Assembly: GCF_015207605.1 (NCBI RefSeq)
Contig: NZ_JADEWO010000038.1
Span: 1-64,000 of the forward strand
DNA from: Oculatella sp. LEGE 06141
GTDB lineage: Bacteria > Cyanobacteriota > Cyanobacteriia > Elainellales > Elainellaceae
DNA length: 64,000 nucleotides
Direction: 5' to 3'
Of this stretch, positions 8,919 through 16,711 are shown one piece after another. Under the pieces are notes generated by a model, which saw only the letters and a list, made by a program, of their open reading frames with translations, searched no databases and was not told the DNA's origin. The position numbers were made by a program, and so were the translations under genes. The number at the start of each line of letters is the position of its first letter. Within the stretch, counting starts at the first letter, position 1.

Positions 8919-10004
8919 ATGACAAAGCACTACCGCATTACGCTATTACCCGGTGATGGAATTGGCCCCGAAATTACGTCGGTGGCCGTAGCAGTGCTGA
9001 AGCGAGTGGGGCAGATGCTAAACCTCCAGTTTGAGTTTCAGGACGCTCTGATTGGTGGAGCCGCGATCGATGCCACGGGCAACCCGCTCCCTGCCGAAAC
9101 CCTGGATACGTGCCGTAACAGTGATGCTGTATTGCTAGCAGCGATCGGCGGTTACAAATGGGATTCGTTGCCTAACAACAGTCGCCCGGAACGAGGATTG
9201 CTGGGGCTACGGGCTGGCTTAGGTCTTTTCGCTAATTTGCGTCCTGCCAAAATTTTGCCGCAACTGATTGATGCCTCCTCGCTGAAGCGAGAGATTGTGG
9301 ATGGGGTAGACATCATGGTCGTGCGAGAACTCACGGGCGGCATTTATTTTGGTCAGCCGAAGGGAATTTTTGCCACCGAAACAGGCGAAAAGCGGGGCGT
9401 TAATACGATGGCCTATACCGACAGCGAAATCGATCGCATTGGCCGAGTCGCCTTTGATATTGCCCGCAAGCGGCAGAGCAGGCTGTGCTCCGTCGATAAG
9501 GCAAATGTGCTGGAGGTGTCGCAACTGTGGCGCGATCGCATCACACAACTAGCCAGCGACTATCCTGATGTTGAAGTATCGCATCTGTATGTTGATAATG
9601 CCGCCATGCAGCTCGTACGCGCCCCCAGGCAGTTCGACACGATCGTCACCGGGAATCTATTCGGTGACATCCTCTCAGATGCGGCAGCGATGCTCACCGG
9701 CAGTATCGGGATGTTGCCGTCTGCCAGCCTCGGTGAGGCCAATCCTGGCGTGTATGAACCCGTTCACGGTTCTGCACCCGACATTGCCGGACAAGACAAG
9801 GCCAACCCGATCGCCCAGGTACTCAGCGGAGCAATGATGCTCCGCTATGGCTTAAACGAACCCGAAGCGGCTGACCGCATTGAAAAAGCTGTTTTAACCG
9901 TGTTGGATCAGGGGTTACGAACGGGGGATATCATGTCCCCTGGAATGCAACTGGTGGGTTGTCAGGCAATGGGAGAAGCGCTGCTTAAGGCACTAGAAGC
10001 TTGA
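8919..10004 (+). CDS. leuB: 3-isopropylmalate dehydrogenase
   Basis: Leucine biosynthesis: NAD-dependent oxidation and decarboxylation of 3-isopropylmalate to 2-oxoisocaproate in the cytoplasm. 361 residues, full length. Visible family motifs: [11 protein letters not shown] at the N-terminus, substrate-binding [33 protein letters not shown], the Lys in [11 protein letters not shown], and the metal-binding [19 protein letters not shown] with conserved Asp. [12 protein letters not shown] near the C-terminus binds NAD. It is a single-gene unit; other leucine genes are not in the window. Confidence 0.97.
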   Translation: MTKHYRITLLPGDGIGPEITSVAVAVLKRVGQMLNLQFEFQDALIGGAAIDATGNPLPAETLDTCRNSDAVLLAAIGGYKWDSLPNNSRPERGLLGLRAGLGLFANLRPAKILPQLIDASSLKREIVDGVDIMVVRELTGGIYFGQPKGIFATETGEKRGVNTMAYTDSEIDRIGRVAFDIARKRQSRLCSVDKANVLEVSQLWRDRITQLASDYPDVEVSHLYVDNAAMQLVRAPRQFDTIVTGNLFGDILSDAAAMLTGSIGMLPSASLGEANPGVYEPVHGSAPDIAGQDKANPIAQVLSGAMMLRYGLNEPEAADRIEKAVLTVLDQGLRTGDIMSPGMQLVGCQAMGEALLKALEA

Positions 10005-10146
10005 TGGAGTTGGGTTCAAAGAATTTAGCCAGGGGATCGGTGATTGCTGAATCCTATTTTTAGAACTCAGCCACCATCGTATTTTCTCCCCTTGCCGTAG
10101 GGATACAGATGGAATAGAGTCTAGCTAGTTAAGAGAGGGTAGACGG

Positions 10147-10452
10147 GTGGTGTATACATCCCAACAAGGCACTGCATACAACGACATCACCAGACCGGGC
10201 TTTGATCCAAGAGCCGCTGGTGAATTTGGTTCGTTTGAATTTTCAGCCCTATTAGACCCATCGATTTTGCAAGGGGCACGGCAGATTTATCGCACTTATT
10301 ATGAGGTGCATCCTGAGCAAGTGCAAAAACCGATAGGAGTAGCGATCGATCGCTTTTCCTATCGGGGCAAACTCATCTTTGGGAGCAAACCCGTTTTGTT
10401 GCCGCAAGAATGTTTTGTTCCGCTCAACCAAATTGAGGCGGAGCTTTATTAG
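10147..10452 (+). CDS. Small hypothetical protein upstream of the prepilin peptidase
   Basis: A 101-residue protein starting with GTG (a second GTG follows at once). No family recognised. It has an extended N-terminal half and a C-terminal section with basic and hydrophobic strands (YRGKLIFGSKPVLLPQ). It ends 17 bases before the prepilin peptidase start in the same direction, so the two are probably co-transcribed. There is no signal peptide or membrane segment. Whether it acts with pilus biogenesis is inference from position only. Confidence 0.55.
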   Translation: MVYTSQQGTAYNDITRPGFDPRAAGEFGSFEFSALLDPSILQGARQIYRTYYEVHPEQVQKPIGVAIDRFSYRGKLIFGSKPVLLPQECFVPLNQIEAELY

Positions 10453-10468
10453 CGAGTAGATAAAGCAG

Positions 10469-11290
10469 ATGGATCTGCTGTATTCAGGGTTGGCAAGCCT
10501 CTTTGTCTTCATGTTTGGGATCTGTATCGGCAGCTTCCTGAATGTGGTGATCTACCGAATTCCAGCCGGGTTATCGCTTCTGTTTCCGCCGTCCCGCTGT
10601 CCCAAGTGCTTGCATCGCTTATCGAAGCATGACAACGTCCCCGTGTTCGGCTGGCTGTGGCTGCGGGGGCGTTGTCGCTATTGTAAGACTCCCATTCCAG
10701 TTCGGTATCCCATCATTGAAGCCACAACAGGGATGCTGTTTTTGCTGGTGTTTTGGTCATTCAATCTGCCGTTACCGGCGATCGGGTTTTGGGCATTTCT
10801 AAGCTGGCTGTTGGCGCTTTCGCTGATTGACCTGGATACAATGACGTTGCCCAACTCGCTAACGAAATCTGGCCTGGCGGCAGGTTTGGTGTTTCAAGCC
10901 GCGCTCGGTTGGACGGAAACCTCCAGCGTTTCAGGTGTCGCCAATCGGCTGATGGTCGGCATTTTGGGAGCGGTGATTGGCGTATGGCTGTTTGACCTGA
11001 TCACACTATTGGGGTCGATCGCCTTTGGGCAAACGGCAATGGGCGGCGGCGATGCCAAACTTGCAGGGATGATTGGCGCGTGGCTCGGCTGGAAATATTT
11101 ATTGTTAACCGGATTTTTGGCCTGTGCAATCGGGGCATTTGCAGGCGGTGGGGCAATGGCGATCGGTCTGCTTGACCGACGACAGCCGATGCCGTTTGGT
11201 CCCTTCCTGGCAATCGGTGCTGCGTTGGCAGTCTTCTTTGGAGATGCCATTATTTCTACCTACGTCCACACCTTCTTTCCCACCCTTTAA
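10469..11290 (+). CDS. pilD: Type IV prepilin leader peptidase/N-methyltransferase (A24 family)
   Basis: A 273-residue polytopic membrane enzyme that cuts the leader from type IV prepilins and methylates the new N-terminus. Key features are all present: GICIGSFLNVVIYRIP at the start; two CxxC pairs for zinc (CPKC and CRYC); the first catalytic Asp in LIDLDTMTLPN; and the second in GGGDAKLAGMIGAW (GxGD type). About seven to eight hydrophobic helices. Type IV pili drive motility and DNA uptake in cyanobacteria. No pilin or assembly gene is adjacent. Confidence 0.96.
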   Translation: MDLLYSGLASLFVFMFGICIGSFLNVVIYRIPAGLSLLFPPSRCPKCLHRLSKHDNVPVFGWLWLRGRCRYCKTPIPVRYPIIEATTGMLFLLVFWSFNLPLPAIGFWAFLSWLLALSLIDLDTMTLPNSLTKSGLAAGLVFQAALGWTETSSVSGVANRLMVGILGAVIGVWLFDLITLLGSIAFGQTAMGGGDAKLAGMIGAWLGWKYLLLTGFLACAIGAFAGGGAMAIGLLDRRQPMPFGPFLAIGAALAVFFGDAIISTYVHTFFPTL

Positions 11291-11383
11291 AGCGCTCATA
11301 GAGCATCGAGGCTCAGCGATTGCCAAACCTCGATCCACTTTGCATGATCTCTAATTATTAGCTCGCTTCAGAACAAAACTTTC

Positions 11384-11839
11384 TTAGCGTGCGCCACCGG
11401 GCATTTGCTGTCTGGTGGGGCCATCCATTCCAACTTCTGGAGAAGGTCTTACAAAAGCAAAGTAACCGGCAAGGAAGGCCGTCCCGGCATGGAGCCAGAT
11501 GTCGTGACCAAAAATGGGAATTAACCCCATTGATGTCCCCAGGACGGGAAGGAAGCCCATAGCCGCCAACAGGCTATAGAACAGCATGAGACCTACTGCA
11601 TAGTACCAGGCATTTCTGGGAGTTCTAGATGAAATAATTCCCAAAGCGCCAACGGTTAAATGCACAATGTTGTGGAAGATATTGATGGGAAACAGCCCCA
11701 TTAAATAGCCGTACCCGGTATCAACGACCAGGCTGTTGGGTTCCATTGGTGCTGGTGTTACCAATCCAGGAACAAATCCACTGATGCCGATCGCCACAAA
11801 AACGATGCCAATAATTAAGGCAAAATTGCGAGTTGCCAC
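11384..11839 (-). CDS. DUF4383 membrane protein
   Basis: A 151-residue integral membrane protein with four hydrophobic segments (FALIIGIVFVAIGISGFVPG; FPINIFHNIVHLTVGALGII; WYYAVGLMLFYSLLAAMGFLP; IWLHAGTAFLAGYFAFV). The NIFHNIVHL motif with paired His is typical of DUF4383 proteins, whose function is not known; stress induction has been suggested for some members. It converges with the prepilin peptidase. An unusual inverted repeat lies about 115 bases upstream of its start (11956-11982). Confidence 0.82.
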   Translation of the reverse strand: MATRNFALIIGIVFVAIGISGFVPGLVTPAPMEPNSLVVDTGYGYLMGLFPINIFHNIVHLTVGALGIISSRTPRNAWYYAVGLMLFYSLLAAMGFLPVLGTSMGLIPIFGHDIWLHAGTAFLAGYFAFVRPSPEVGMDGPTRQQMPGGAR

Positions 11840-12226
11840 GTCAAATCTCCTTTTTTCCTAATGGTTGAATACTTGAGTACTTTGGTTCATCCAAAGTTAA
11901 GGGGCGTGATAACGTGTTGCTTTAAGCGTTTAGCTCCAAGCTCTGTTTGTGTCTATTCAAATTCAATTCAACTGAATTTGAAAAATTGTGAAATGCACCC
12001 AGAGAAGGACTTAAAGCATTGTGAGGGGGGACGTTAAAATACAGTCGGGAGAGAAAATTTGCGGCTCATCCAACGTGGACGTGAGAGTGATTCTGCTGCT
12101 CCATTAGATGCAGCCCGGCAGAAAGCATAATTAATGTGTCGGTCGATCGGTTGGAGCGATCGCGCTTCCCCAACAGACGGTATTTTAAGAACAGTTACAT
12201 CTGGACATCAAAACGCAACGTTACAC
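11840..12226. other. Divergent promoter region between the DUF4383 gene and bciB
   Basis: No gene seen. It contains the 10-bp perfect inverted repeat at 11956-11982 and presumably the promoters of both divergent genes. A frame extending bciB upstream to 12134 exists but lacks family character. Confidence 0.5.
11956..11982. promoter_or_regulatory. 10-bp inverted repeat in a divergent promoter region
   Basis: TTCAAATTCA (11956-11965) and TGAATTTGAA (11973-11982) are perfect complements separated by 7 bases. The AT-rich palindrome between two divergent genes could be an operator for a dimeric regulator. The role is inferred from position only. Confidence 0.35.
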
Positions 12227-13426
12227 ATGACTCTGGCAGATTCTCTAAAGCATAAAAAAGCGAAGGCGCTTAAACCGGGTAGCCGCCGTCCGGCAAAGGA
12301 ATTGTGTAGTGAATGTGGACTATGTGATACCTATTACGTCCACTACGTAAAAGAAGCGTGTGCCTTTCTAAATCAGCAGGTTGCAGAACTGGAAGCCGCT
12401 GTTCACGGGCGATCGCGCAATTTAGAGGATCAAAACGATTGGTATTTTGGTGTGCGTCAGCAAATGATGGCGGCTCGCAAGCATGAACCGATCGAAGGAG
12501 CGCAGTGGACAGGTATTGTCAGTTCGATCGCCATTGAAATGCTGAATCGTGGTTTGGTGGAAGGGGTTGTCTGTGTCCAAAATACGAAGGACGATCGCTT
12601 TCAGCCGATGCCTGTGATTGCTCGCACAGCCGATGAAGTACTGGCGGCACGGGTGAACAAGCCTACGCTTTCGCCCAATCTCTCGGTGCTAGAGCAGATT
12701 GAACAGTCGGGCATGAAACGGCTGCTAGTGATTGGCGTCGGTTGCCAAATTCAGGCACTCCGAGCCGTTGAGAAAGAGCTAGGCTTAGAAAAGCTTTATG
12801 TATTGGGAACGCCCTGTGTCGATAATGTGACCCGCGAGGGCTTACAAACGTTTTTAGATACAACCAGTCGATCGCCCGACACGGTGGTTCACTACGAATT
12901 CATGCAAGATTTTCGGGTTCATTTCAAGCACGAAGATGGCTCCACTGAAACGGTACCTTTCTTTGGCTTGAAGACGAACAAGCTTAAAGACGTGTTTGCG
13001 CCATCGTGCATGAGCTGTTTCGACTATGTCAACTCGCTGGCAGATTTGGTGGTGGGCTACATGGGCGCACCCTTTGGCTGGCAGTGGATTGTGGTGCGGA
13101 ACGATCGCGGCCAGGAGTTGCTGGATGTGGTGCAGGATCAGATTGAGACACAGCCTGTGATGTCGCAGGGCGATCGCAAAAAAGCCGTGCAGCAAAGTAT
13201 TCCAGCCTACGACAAAGGGGTGACGTTGCCCATGTGGGCGGCAACGTTGATGGGCGTTGTAATTGAAAAAATCGGTCCCAAAGGGCTGGAATATGCTCGC
13301 TTTTCAATAGATTCTCACTTCACGCGCAATTATCTGTACGTGAAGCGGAATTATCCCGAAAAGCTGGAGGCGCATGTGCCAGAGTATGCCAAGCAGATTG
13401 TAGGGCAGTATCAGTTACCCGACTAA
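12227..13426 (+). CDS. bciB: Ferredoxin-dependent 3,8-divinyl (proto)chlorophyllide a 8-vinyl reductase, BciB/FrhB family
   Basis: Chlorophyll synthesis: reduces the 8-vinyl group to ethyl. It belongs to the F420 hydrogenase beta-subunit (FrhB) family, which in cyanobacteria is the BciB type using ferredoxin, FAD and iron-sulfur clusters; databases often still label it coenzyme F420 hydrogenase. The N-terminus has the Cys motif CSECGLCDTYY, and further Cys lie in IGVGCQIQALRAV, GTPCVDNVT and APSCMSCFDY. I chose the ATG at 12227 (MTLADSLKHKKAK, 399 residues), the usual length. It works in the same pathway as chlL/chlN at the other end of the window. Confidence 0.88.
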   Translation: MTLADSLKHKKAKALKPGSRRPAKELCSECGLCDTYYVHYVKEACAFLNQQVAELEAAVHGRSRNLEDQNDWYFGVRQQMMAARKHEPIEGAQWTGIVSSIAIEMLNRGLVEGVVCVQNTKDDRFQPMPVIARTADEVLAARVNKPTLSPNLSVLEQIEQSGMKRLLVIGVGCQIQALRAVEKELGLEKLYVLGTPCVDNVTREGLQTFLDTTSRSPDTVVHYEFMQDFRVHFKHEDGSTETVPFFGLKTNKLKDVFAPSCMSCFDYVNSLADLVVGYMGAPFGWQWIVVRNDRGQELLDVVQDQIETQPVMSQGDRKKAVQQSIPAYDKGVTLPMWAATLMGVVIEKIGPKGLEYARFSIDSHFTRNYLYVKRNYPEKLEAHVPEYAKQIVGQYQLPD

Positions 13427-13433
13427 TCCTGCA

Positions 13434-13655
13434 TTATTGGGGAGGCATATTCTGGCGATAGTTGGCATCGAGCCAGCAGCGGGGCAATTCTTCGCCAGAG
13501 GGAAACTTTAAGTCGTTTTTGCCAAAGGATTCGGGCGGCTGTTCGTTTTGGCCGCCTTGAGCTTGGCCGCTGATGGTGTCTTTGCTGGGGTCAATCAGAT
13601 CTTTGACCTCTAGGATTTCAATCAGGTCGCCAGAGGCTTTTTCTTGAAGCAACAT
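13434..13655 (-). CDS. Small conserved cyanobacterial protein of unknown function
   Basis: A 73-residue acidic protein. The first half (MLLQEKASGDLIEILEVKDL) looks structured, the middle is Gln/Gly-rich, and the C-terminal part (FPSGEELPRCWLDANYR) looks like a conserved short motif with a single Cys. From memory, similar small cyanobacterial proteins exist and are sometimes mislabelled as acetyltransferase; there is no acetyltransferase motif here. It converges on bciB with only 7 bases between stop codons. Confidence 0.65.
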   Translation of the reverse strand: MLLQEKASGDLIEILEVKDLIDPSKDTISGQAQGGQNEQPPESFGKNDLKFPSGEELPRCWLDANYRQNMPPQ

Positions 13656-13961
13656 ATATTCTTATCTACTTGAAGTGCATTTAGGTCTAACACCTTGCAC
13701 AATAGCGATCTCTATAGTATTCAACGTCTATCGCCAGAACGACTCTCAACATTTCTCTGTCGGAAGGGATGAGGGGCGATCGCCCAGCTTAAGGAGCGAT
13801 CGATCCGCTTAGCCCATCTTTCATCCTTGCCTTTACCCCTGCACGACAGCCTGCGTTGACCGCCAACTCCATCTAACAACGTCATTGTTATTAGTCCGGC
13901 AGTTCTGGTTGTGGAGAAAGCCTGGTTGTCGATCGTTATGCGCCTTTTTCAGTCTCATGCT
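13656..13961. other. Intergenic region upstream of a 73-aa gene and downstream of the GTPase
   Basis: About 306 bases with no gene. Several HIP1-like GCGATCG words are present. No clear terminator with a T-run was found after the GTPase gene. Confidence 0.4.
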
Positions 13962-14513
13962 TCAGTGGATGCCCAGTTCTTCCACAGACATATAATGTTC
14001 CACTAATGCAATTAAGGCTTGAATGACCGACTCTTTGTCATTTGCATTCACTGCAACAACCCGAAACGGCATACTTTGGTCGTCATATCCCATCGCCAAT
14101 GCCACATCTTCAACCGACCAAGCCCCTTCGCAATCAGTGTGGGTTACACCCAGTAGCATGGGAATTTTGACCCGTTGATTGATAAACGCCATCGTTTGTC
14201 GGGCGGCACGAAAATCTTCAGGACGGTGAGCCGCCACCAACAGAATTAAGGCATTGGCTTTTATAGCCAACAACTCCCACATAAAGTCAAACCTGGTTTG
14301 CCCTGGCGTGCCGTATAGGTGCAGCCTCATGTCTGAGCCAAAGGTGAACCTGCCAAAATCCATAGCCACAGTTGTACTTTTTTTCATGGATGCTGTGGCA
14401 TCGGTTGGCTTGCGATCGGTATCGACAACTTCTATTTCACTGACGGTACGAATGAACGTACTTTTTCCTGCACCCACTGTTCCTGTAATGACGAGCCGCA
14501 TCAACTCCATCAA
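13962..14513 (-). CDS. Small Ras-like GTPase (MglA/conservon-type)
   Basis: A 183-residue single-domain GTPase. P-loop GTVGAGKST at residues 11-19; switch II region LYGTPGQTRF (the GTPGQ replaces the DTAGQ of eukaryotic small GTPases, as is common in bacterial MglA-like proteins); and THTD in place of NKxD for base recognition. It is the last gene of a four-gene operon and overlaps the DUF4388 gene by 4 bases. Partner roadblock proteins act as regulators of such GTPases in Myxococcus polarity (MglA/MglB) and Streptomyces conservons. The local role in this cyanobacterium is unknown. Confidence 0.9.
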   Translation of the reverse strand: MMELMRLVITGTVGAGKSTFIRTVSEIEVVDTDRKPTDATASMKKSTTVAMDFGRFTFGSDMRLHLYGTPGQTRFDFMWELLAIKANALILLVAAHRPEDFRAARQTMAFINQRVKIPMLLGVTHTDCEGAWSVEDVALAMGYDDQSMPFRVVAVNANDKESVIQALIALVEHYMSVEELGIH

Positions 14514-15364
14514 ACTTTACTCCTTAAAAATCCTAGTAAATTCTTTAGGAAGAAACGGGACACTGGCTGTTGTTCAGGTGCTTCCATTGAGAAGTTGTCT
14601 ACCGAGTTCTCTACCGAGTTCTCTACCGAGTCAATTTTAGCGACGGTGGAACTGACCAGAACTTCTTTTACTAAGCCAATAGTGACTAATCGAAACGCGG
14701 CCTGCTGCACGGCCTCAAACGAGAATGCAGAACGGTTAGCGATCTCGCGAATGGAGATTGTGGCGGATGCCAGATCCCAAATTTCTCGCTCTATGATGTC
14801 TAACTGAAGGGTTAATTTTGGACTGAGCTTTACCAGAGCTGAATCTAGCTTGGGCAACCCTTCTAACAAAGGCTCCCAATCTTTTAAGACGCGCAATCCT
14901 AACAGAATGACTTCAGGAATGGAGATGCTAAGCCCGGTCATTTCCGCTTTGGAAGGCACAACCGTGGGATCAAACTGAAAGCGTCCATCTCTAAACTTGA
15001 ACAGCGCGCAGACTCGCTGTAGCACCTGGGCATGAAATAACAATTTGAGTTGCTCGGCTTGCAACACGCCCTGGGACTGGAGATACATGCCAAGAGGTCG
15101 GTCAAGGGCGTGCTGTTTGTTCAATTCTGATGCAGTGCTGGCCTCTATCCAATTGCGCTTCACTAGCATAGAAATGAGTTCGGTGTGGTCAAGACGATGG
15201 GCAGCAGCAACAATGCGACCCTGGCGAAACCAAACATAATGCAGTTGTTCGAGCTGGTTGTCTGGTGCAGTCTGAATGGTTAATAAGCCTGTTTTGCGAC
15301 CTCGGTCTATAATTTGCAAGATTTCTGCAAGGGAGATGACAGCCAGACGGCCAGTGATGGCCAT
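14510..15364 (-). CDS. DUF4388 (PatA N-terminal-like) protein
   Basis: A 284-residue protein. The N-terminus (GRLAVISLAEILQIIDRGRKTGLLTI ... HYVWFRQGRIVAAAH, written in parts) is the DUF4388 domain found at the start of PatA-type response regulators and in gliding/conservon systems. The middle is helical, and the C-terminal part resembles a small winged-helix-like domain (ISIREIANRSAFSFEAVQQ). A tail with a threefold SVEN/SVDN repeat follows. There is no receiver domain. It sits between the roadblock and GTPase genes, overlapping the latter by 4 bases, so a scaffold or coupling role in that system is likely (inference). Confidence 0.85.
   Translation of the reverse strand: MAITGRLAVISLAEILQIIDRGRKTGLLTIQTAPDNQLEQLHYVWFRQGRIVAAAHRLDHTELISMLVKRNWIEASTASELNKQHALDRPLGMYLQSQGVLQAEQLKLLFHAQVLQRVCALFKFRDGRFQFDPTVVPSKAEMTGLSISIPEVILLGLRVLKDWEPLLEGLPKLDSALVKLSPKLTLQLDIIEREIWDLASATISIREIANRSAFSFEAVQQAAFRLVTIGLVKEVLVSSTVAKIDSVENSVENSVDNFSMEAPEQQPVSRFFLKNLLGFLRSKV
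14599..14634 (-). repeat. Three tandem 12-bp repeats inside the DUF4388 gene
   Basis: The unit CTACCGAGTTCT occurs at 14599-14610 and 14611-14622, followed by a partly diverged unit at 14623-14634. It encodes a short S-V-E-N repeat in the linker before the C-terminal tail. Because the unit is a multiple of three, copy-number change keeps the reading frame. Confidence 0.85.
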
Positions 15365-15447
15365 ACGATAATCCTCAACTGAAACAGGGTTAAATGTAAT
15401 GGGTTATCCAGAAGATGCTCCGTATCATCTTCTGGACAACAGGTCTT

Positions 15448-15819
15448 TTAGTTCAAGGTGCTCTTGAGTTCTGCAATGAGGCGCTTGATCTCAAGCATCA
15501 TCAGTCCTTGCTTCACGGAGGAAGACGCCAGGACTAGCAGCACTGCATCTTCACTGAAACCCATGAGTACTGCATATCCCTGATTACCTTCCACGAATAG
15601 GCGATCGATTGTACCGCGTGCCAATTCCTGACAAATTCGTTCGCCCAACGACAGCATTGCGGCAGACATTGCCGCAACTCTTTCTTCGTCCATGCTAGAG
15701 GGCAAGCTGGTTGCCAGCGTTAAACCGTCTAAAGAAACGAGGGCTGCACCTTGAATATCAGCGGTTTGGCTGACAAAGCTCTGCAAAATTAACTCAAGAC
15801 TCATGAGGTTAATTGCCAT
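15448..15819 (-). CDS. Roadblock/LC7-domain protein (MglB-like)
   Basis: A 123-residue single roadblock/LC7 domain. Visible features: the starting helix LMSLELILQSFVSQTADIQ, strand pair GAALVSLDGLTLATSLP, helix AAMSAAMLSLGERICQEL, and strands VEGNQGYAVLMGFSEDAVLLVLA. Such dimeric proteins bind small GTPases and act as GAPs or scaffolds (MglB for MglA, CvnB in conservons). It is second in the operon, 73 bases after the V4R-like gene and 83 bases before the DUF4388 gene, and its GTPase partner is encoded two genes downstream. Confidence 0.92.
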   Translation of the reverse strand: MAINLMSLELILQSFVSQTADIQGAALVSLDGLTLATSLPSSMDEERVAAMSAAMLSLGERICQELARGTIDRLFVEGNQGYAVLMGFSEDAVLLVLASSSVKQGLMMLEIKRLIAELKSTLN

Positions 15820-15892
15820 GACTAACTCCTGCGATTAGTAATTTTTGTAGTTGGAATGATAGAAGCGCACCGAGAATTAAATTTGTTTGATT

Positions 15893-16360
15893 TCAGGCGA
15901 ACGGTTTAAACTCAAAAACGTTTTGGGAAGCCCCTTGCAACACAGAGTCGGTGTGTTTACCCTGAAACCGTTTGCCCACAACCTCTTCGAGTGCTCCCCA
16001 GACGGCACCCAGGGTAAACAGGCACTTGCGGTCAGAGCCTTGAGGTTCACCCGAAGTGCAAATATCTTCGGTAACGTAAACCTTGAAACCGTCGTCTGTT
16101 TGTTCAATGTTGTGGATCAGGCAAAGGCGAGTGCCCTGTTCTCCTAAGGCGGCTTGTAGCTTAGCAGTGACTTCTTCTAAGGACTCTGAGGTCTTGGATA
16201 GACCCAGGGATTGAACCAAACTTTTGCCACGTTTGCGACCTGCAGCGGTGAGGGCGATCGCAGTTGCCTTAGCGCCCAAGGCATCTTCCATACCGAGAAT
16301 TATGGCTTTGGTGCAGACGATGCTGCTGTAGTCATCTAACTTTGGTCGAAGTGCAGACAT
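15893..16360 (-). CDS. Possible V4R-like small-molecule-binding protein, first gene of the roadblock-GTPase operon
   Basis: A 155-residue cytoplasmic protein with no certain family. The layout (helical N-terminus, GAKATAIALTAAGRKRGKSL, a strand ending EDICTSGEP, RKCLFTLGAVWGALEEVVGKRF, final strands) resembles V4R/bacteriochlorophyll reductase 4-vinyl-type domains, which bind small hydrophobic ligands; two Cys lie where that family often binds metal or ligand. The resemblance is by eye and tentative. It leads an operon with the roadblock, DUF4388 and GTPase genes, so it may be the input sensor of that module (inference). Confidence 0.6.
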   Translation of the reverse strand: MSALRPKLDDYSSIVCTKAIILGMEDALGAKATAIALTAAGRKRGKSLVQSLGLSKTSESLEEVTAKLQAALGEQGTRLCLIHNIEQTDDGFKVYVTEDICTSGEPQGSDRKCLFTLGAVWGALEEVVGKRFQGKHTDSVLQGASQNVFEFKPFA

Positions 16361-16711
16361 GATAAACGTCTCGAAAGAAATTCAGTCCCTCGACGATAAC
16401 ACCGCACATAACTGCATCCAGGGGAATGAATACTTAATATTTGGAGACAATAACTTGCCGCCTACGTATTTGCCGAATCAATCTGCGTGTATTTGAATAC
16501 CTGAAAGATGAGCTGACTTACTACGCAAACGTCCTAAAGGCGCTAAACGAAGAGACTAGACACATAGAGGTCGGCTGCAACACAAGCAACACAAGCAACA
16601 CACATAAAACGTTACTATTCGTAATGATAAATATTTGATACTCGATCAAGCTGTTGTATGCACGCAAGTTGATCGCCAACAGGCGGTTGCAATACCGCAA
16701 CCCAAGGCACC
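16361..16711. other. Intergenic region upstream of the roadblock operon
   Basis: About 350 AT-rich bases between the operon start and the end of the NACHT gene. It must hold the operon promoter. A short tandem ACAAGCAAC repeat lies at about 16580-16597. The open frames here have no protein-like features. Confidence 0.45.

Noticed and set aside
11305-11335. Hairpin ATCGAGG/CCTCGAT after the prepilin peptidase as terminator
   Set aside because: Long loop, short stem and no T-run; not listed as a feature.
16580-16597. Short direct repeats suggestive of a CRISPR array
   Set aside because: Units of nine bases without spacers and no cas genes; simple local duplication.
16441-16638. 65-codon frame with Asn/Thr/Ser repeat near its end
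   Set aside because: The repeat comes from ACAAGCAAC duplication in intergenic DNA; no supporting features.
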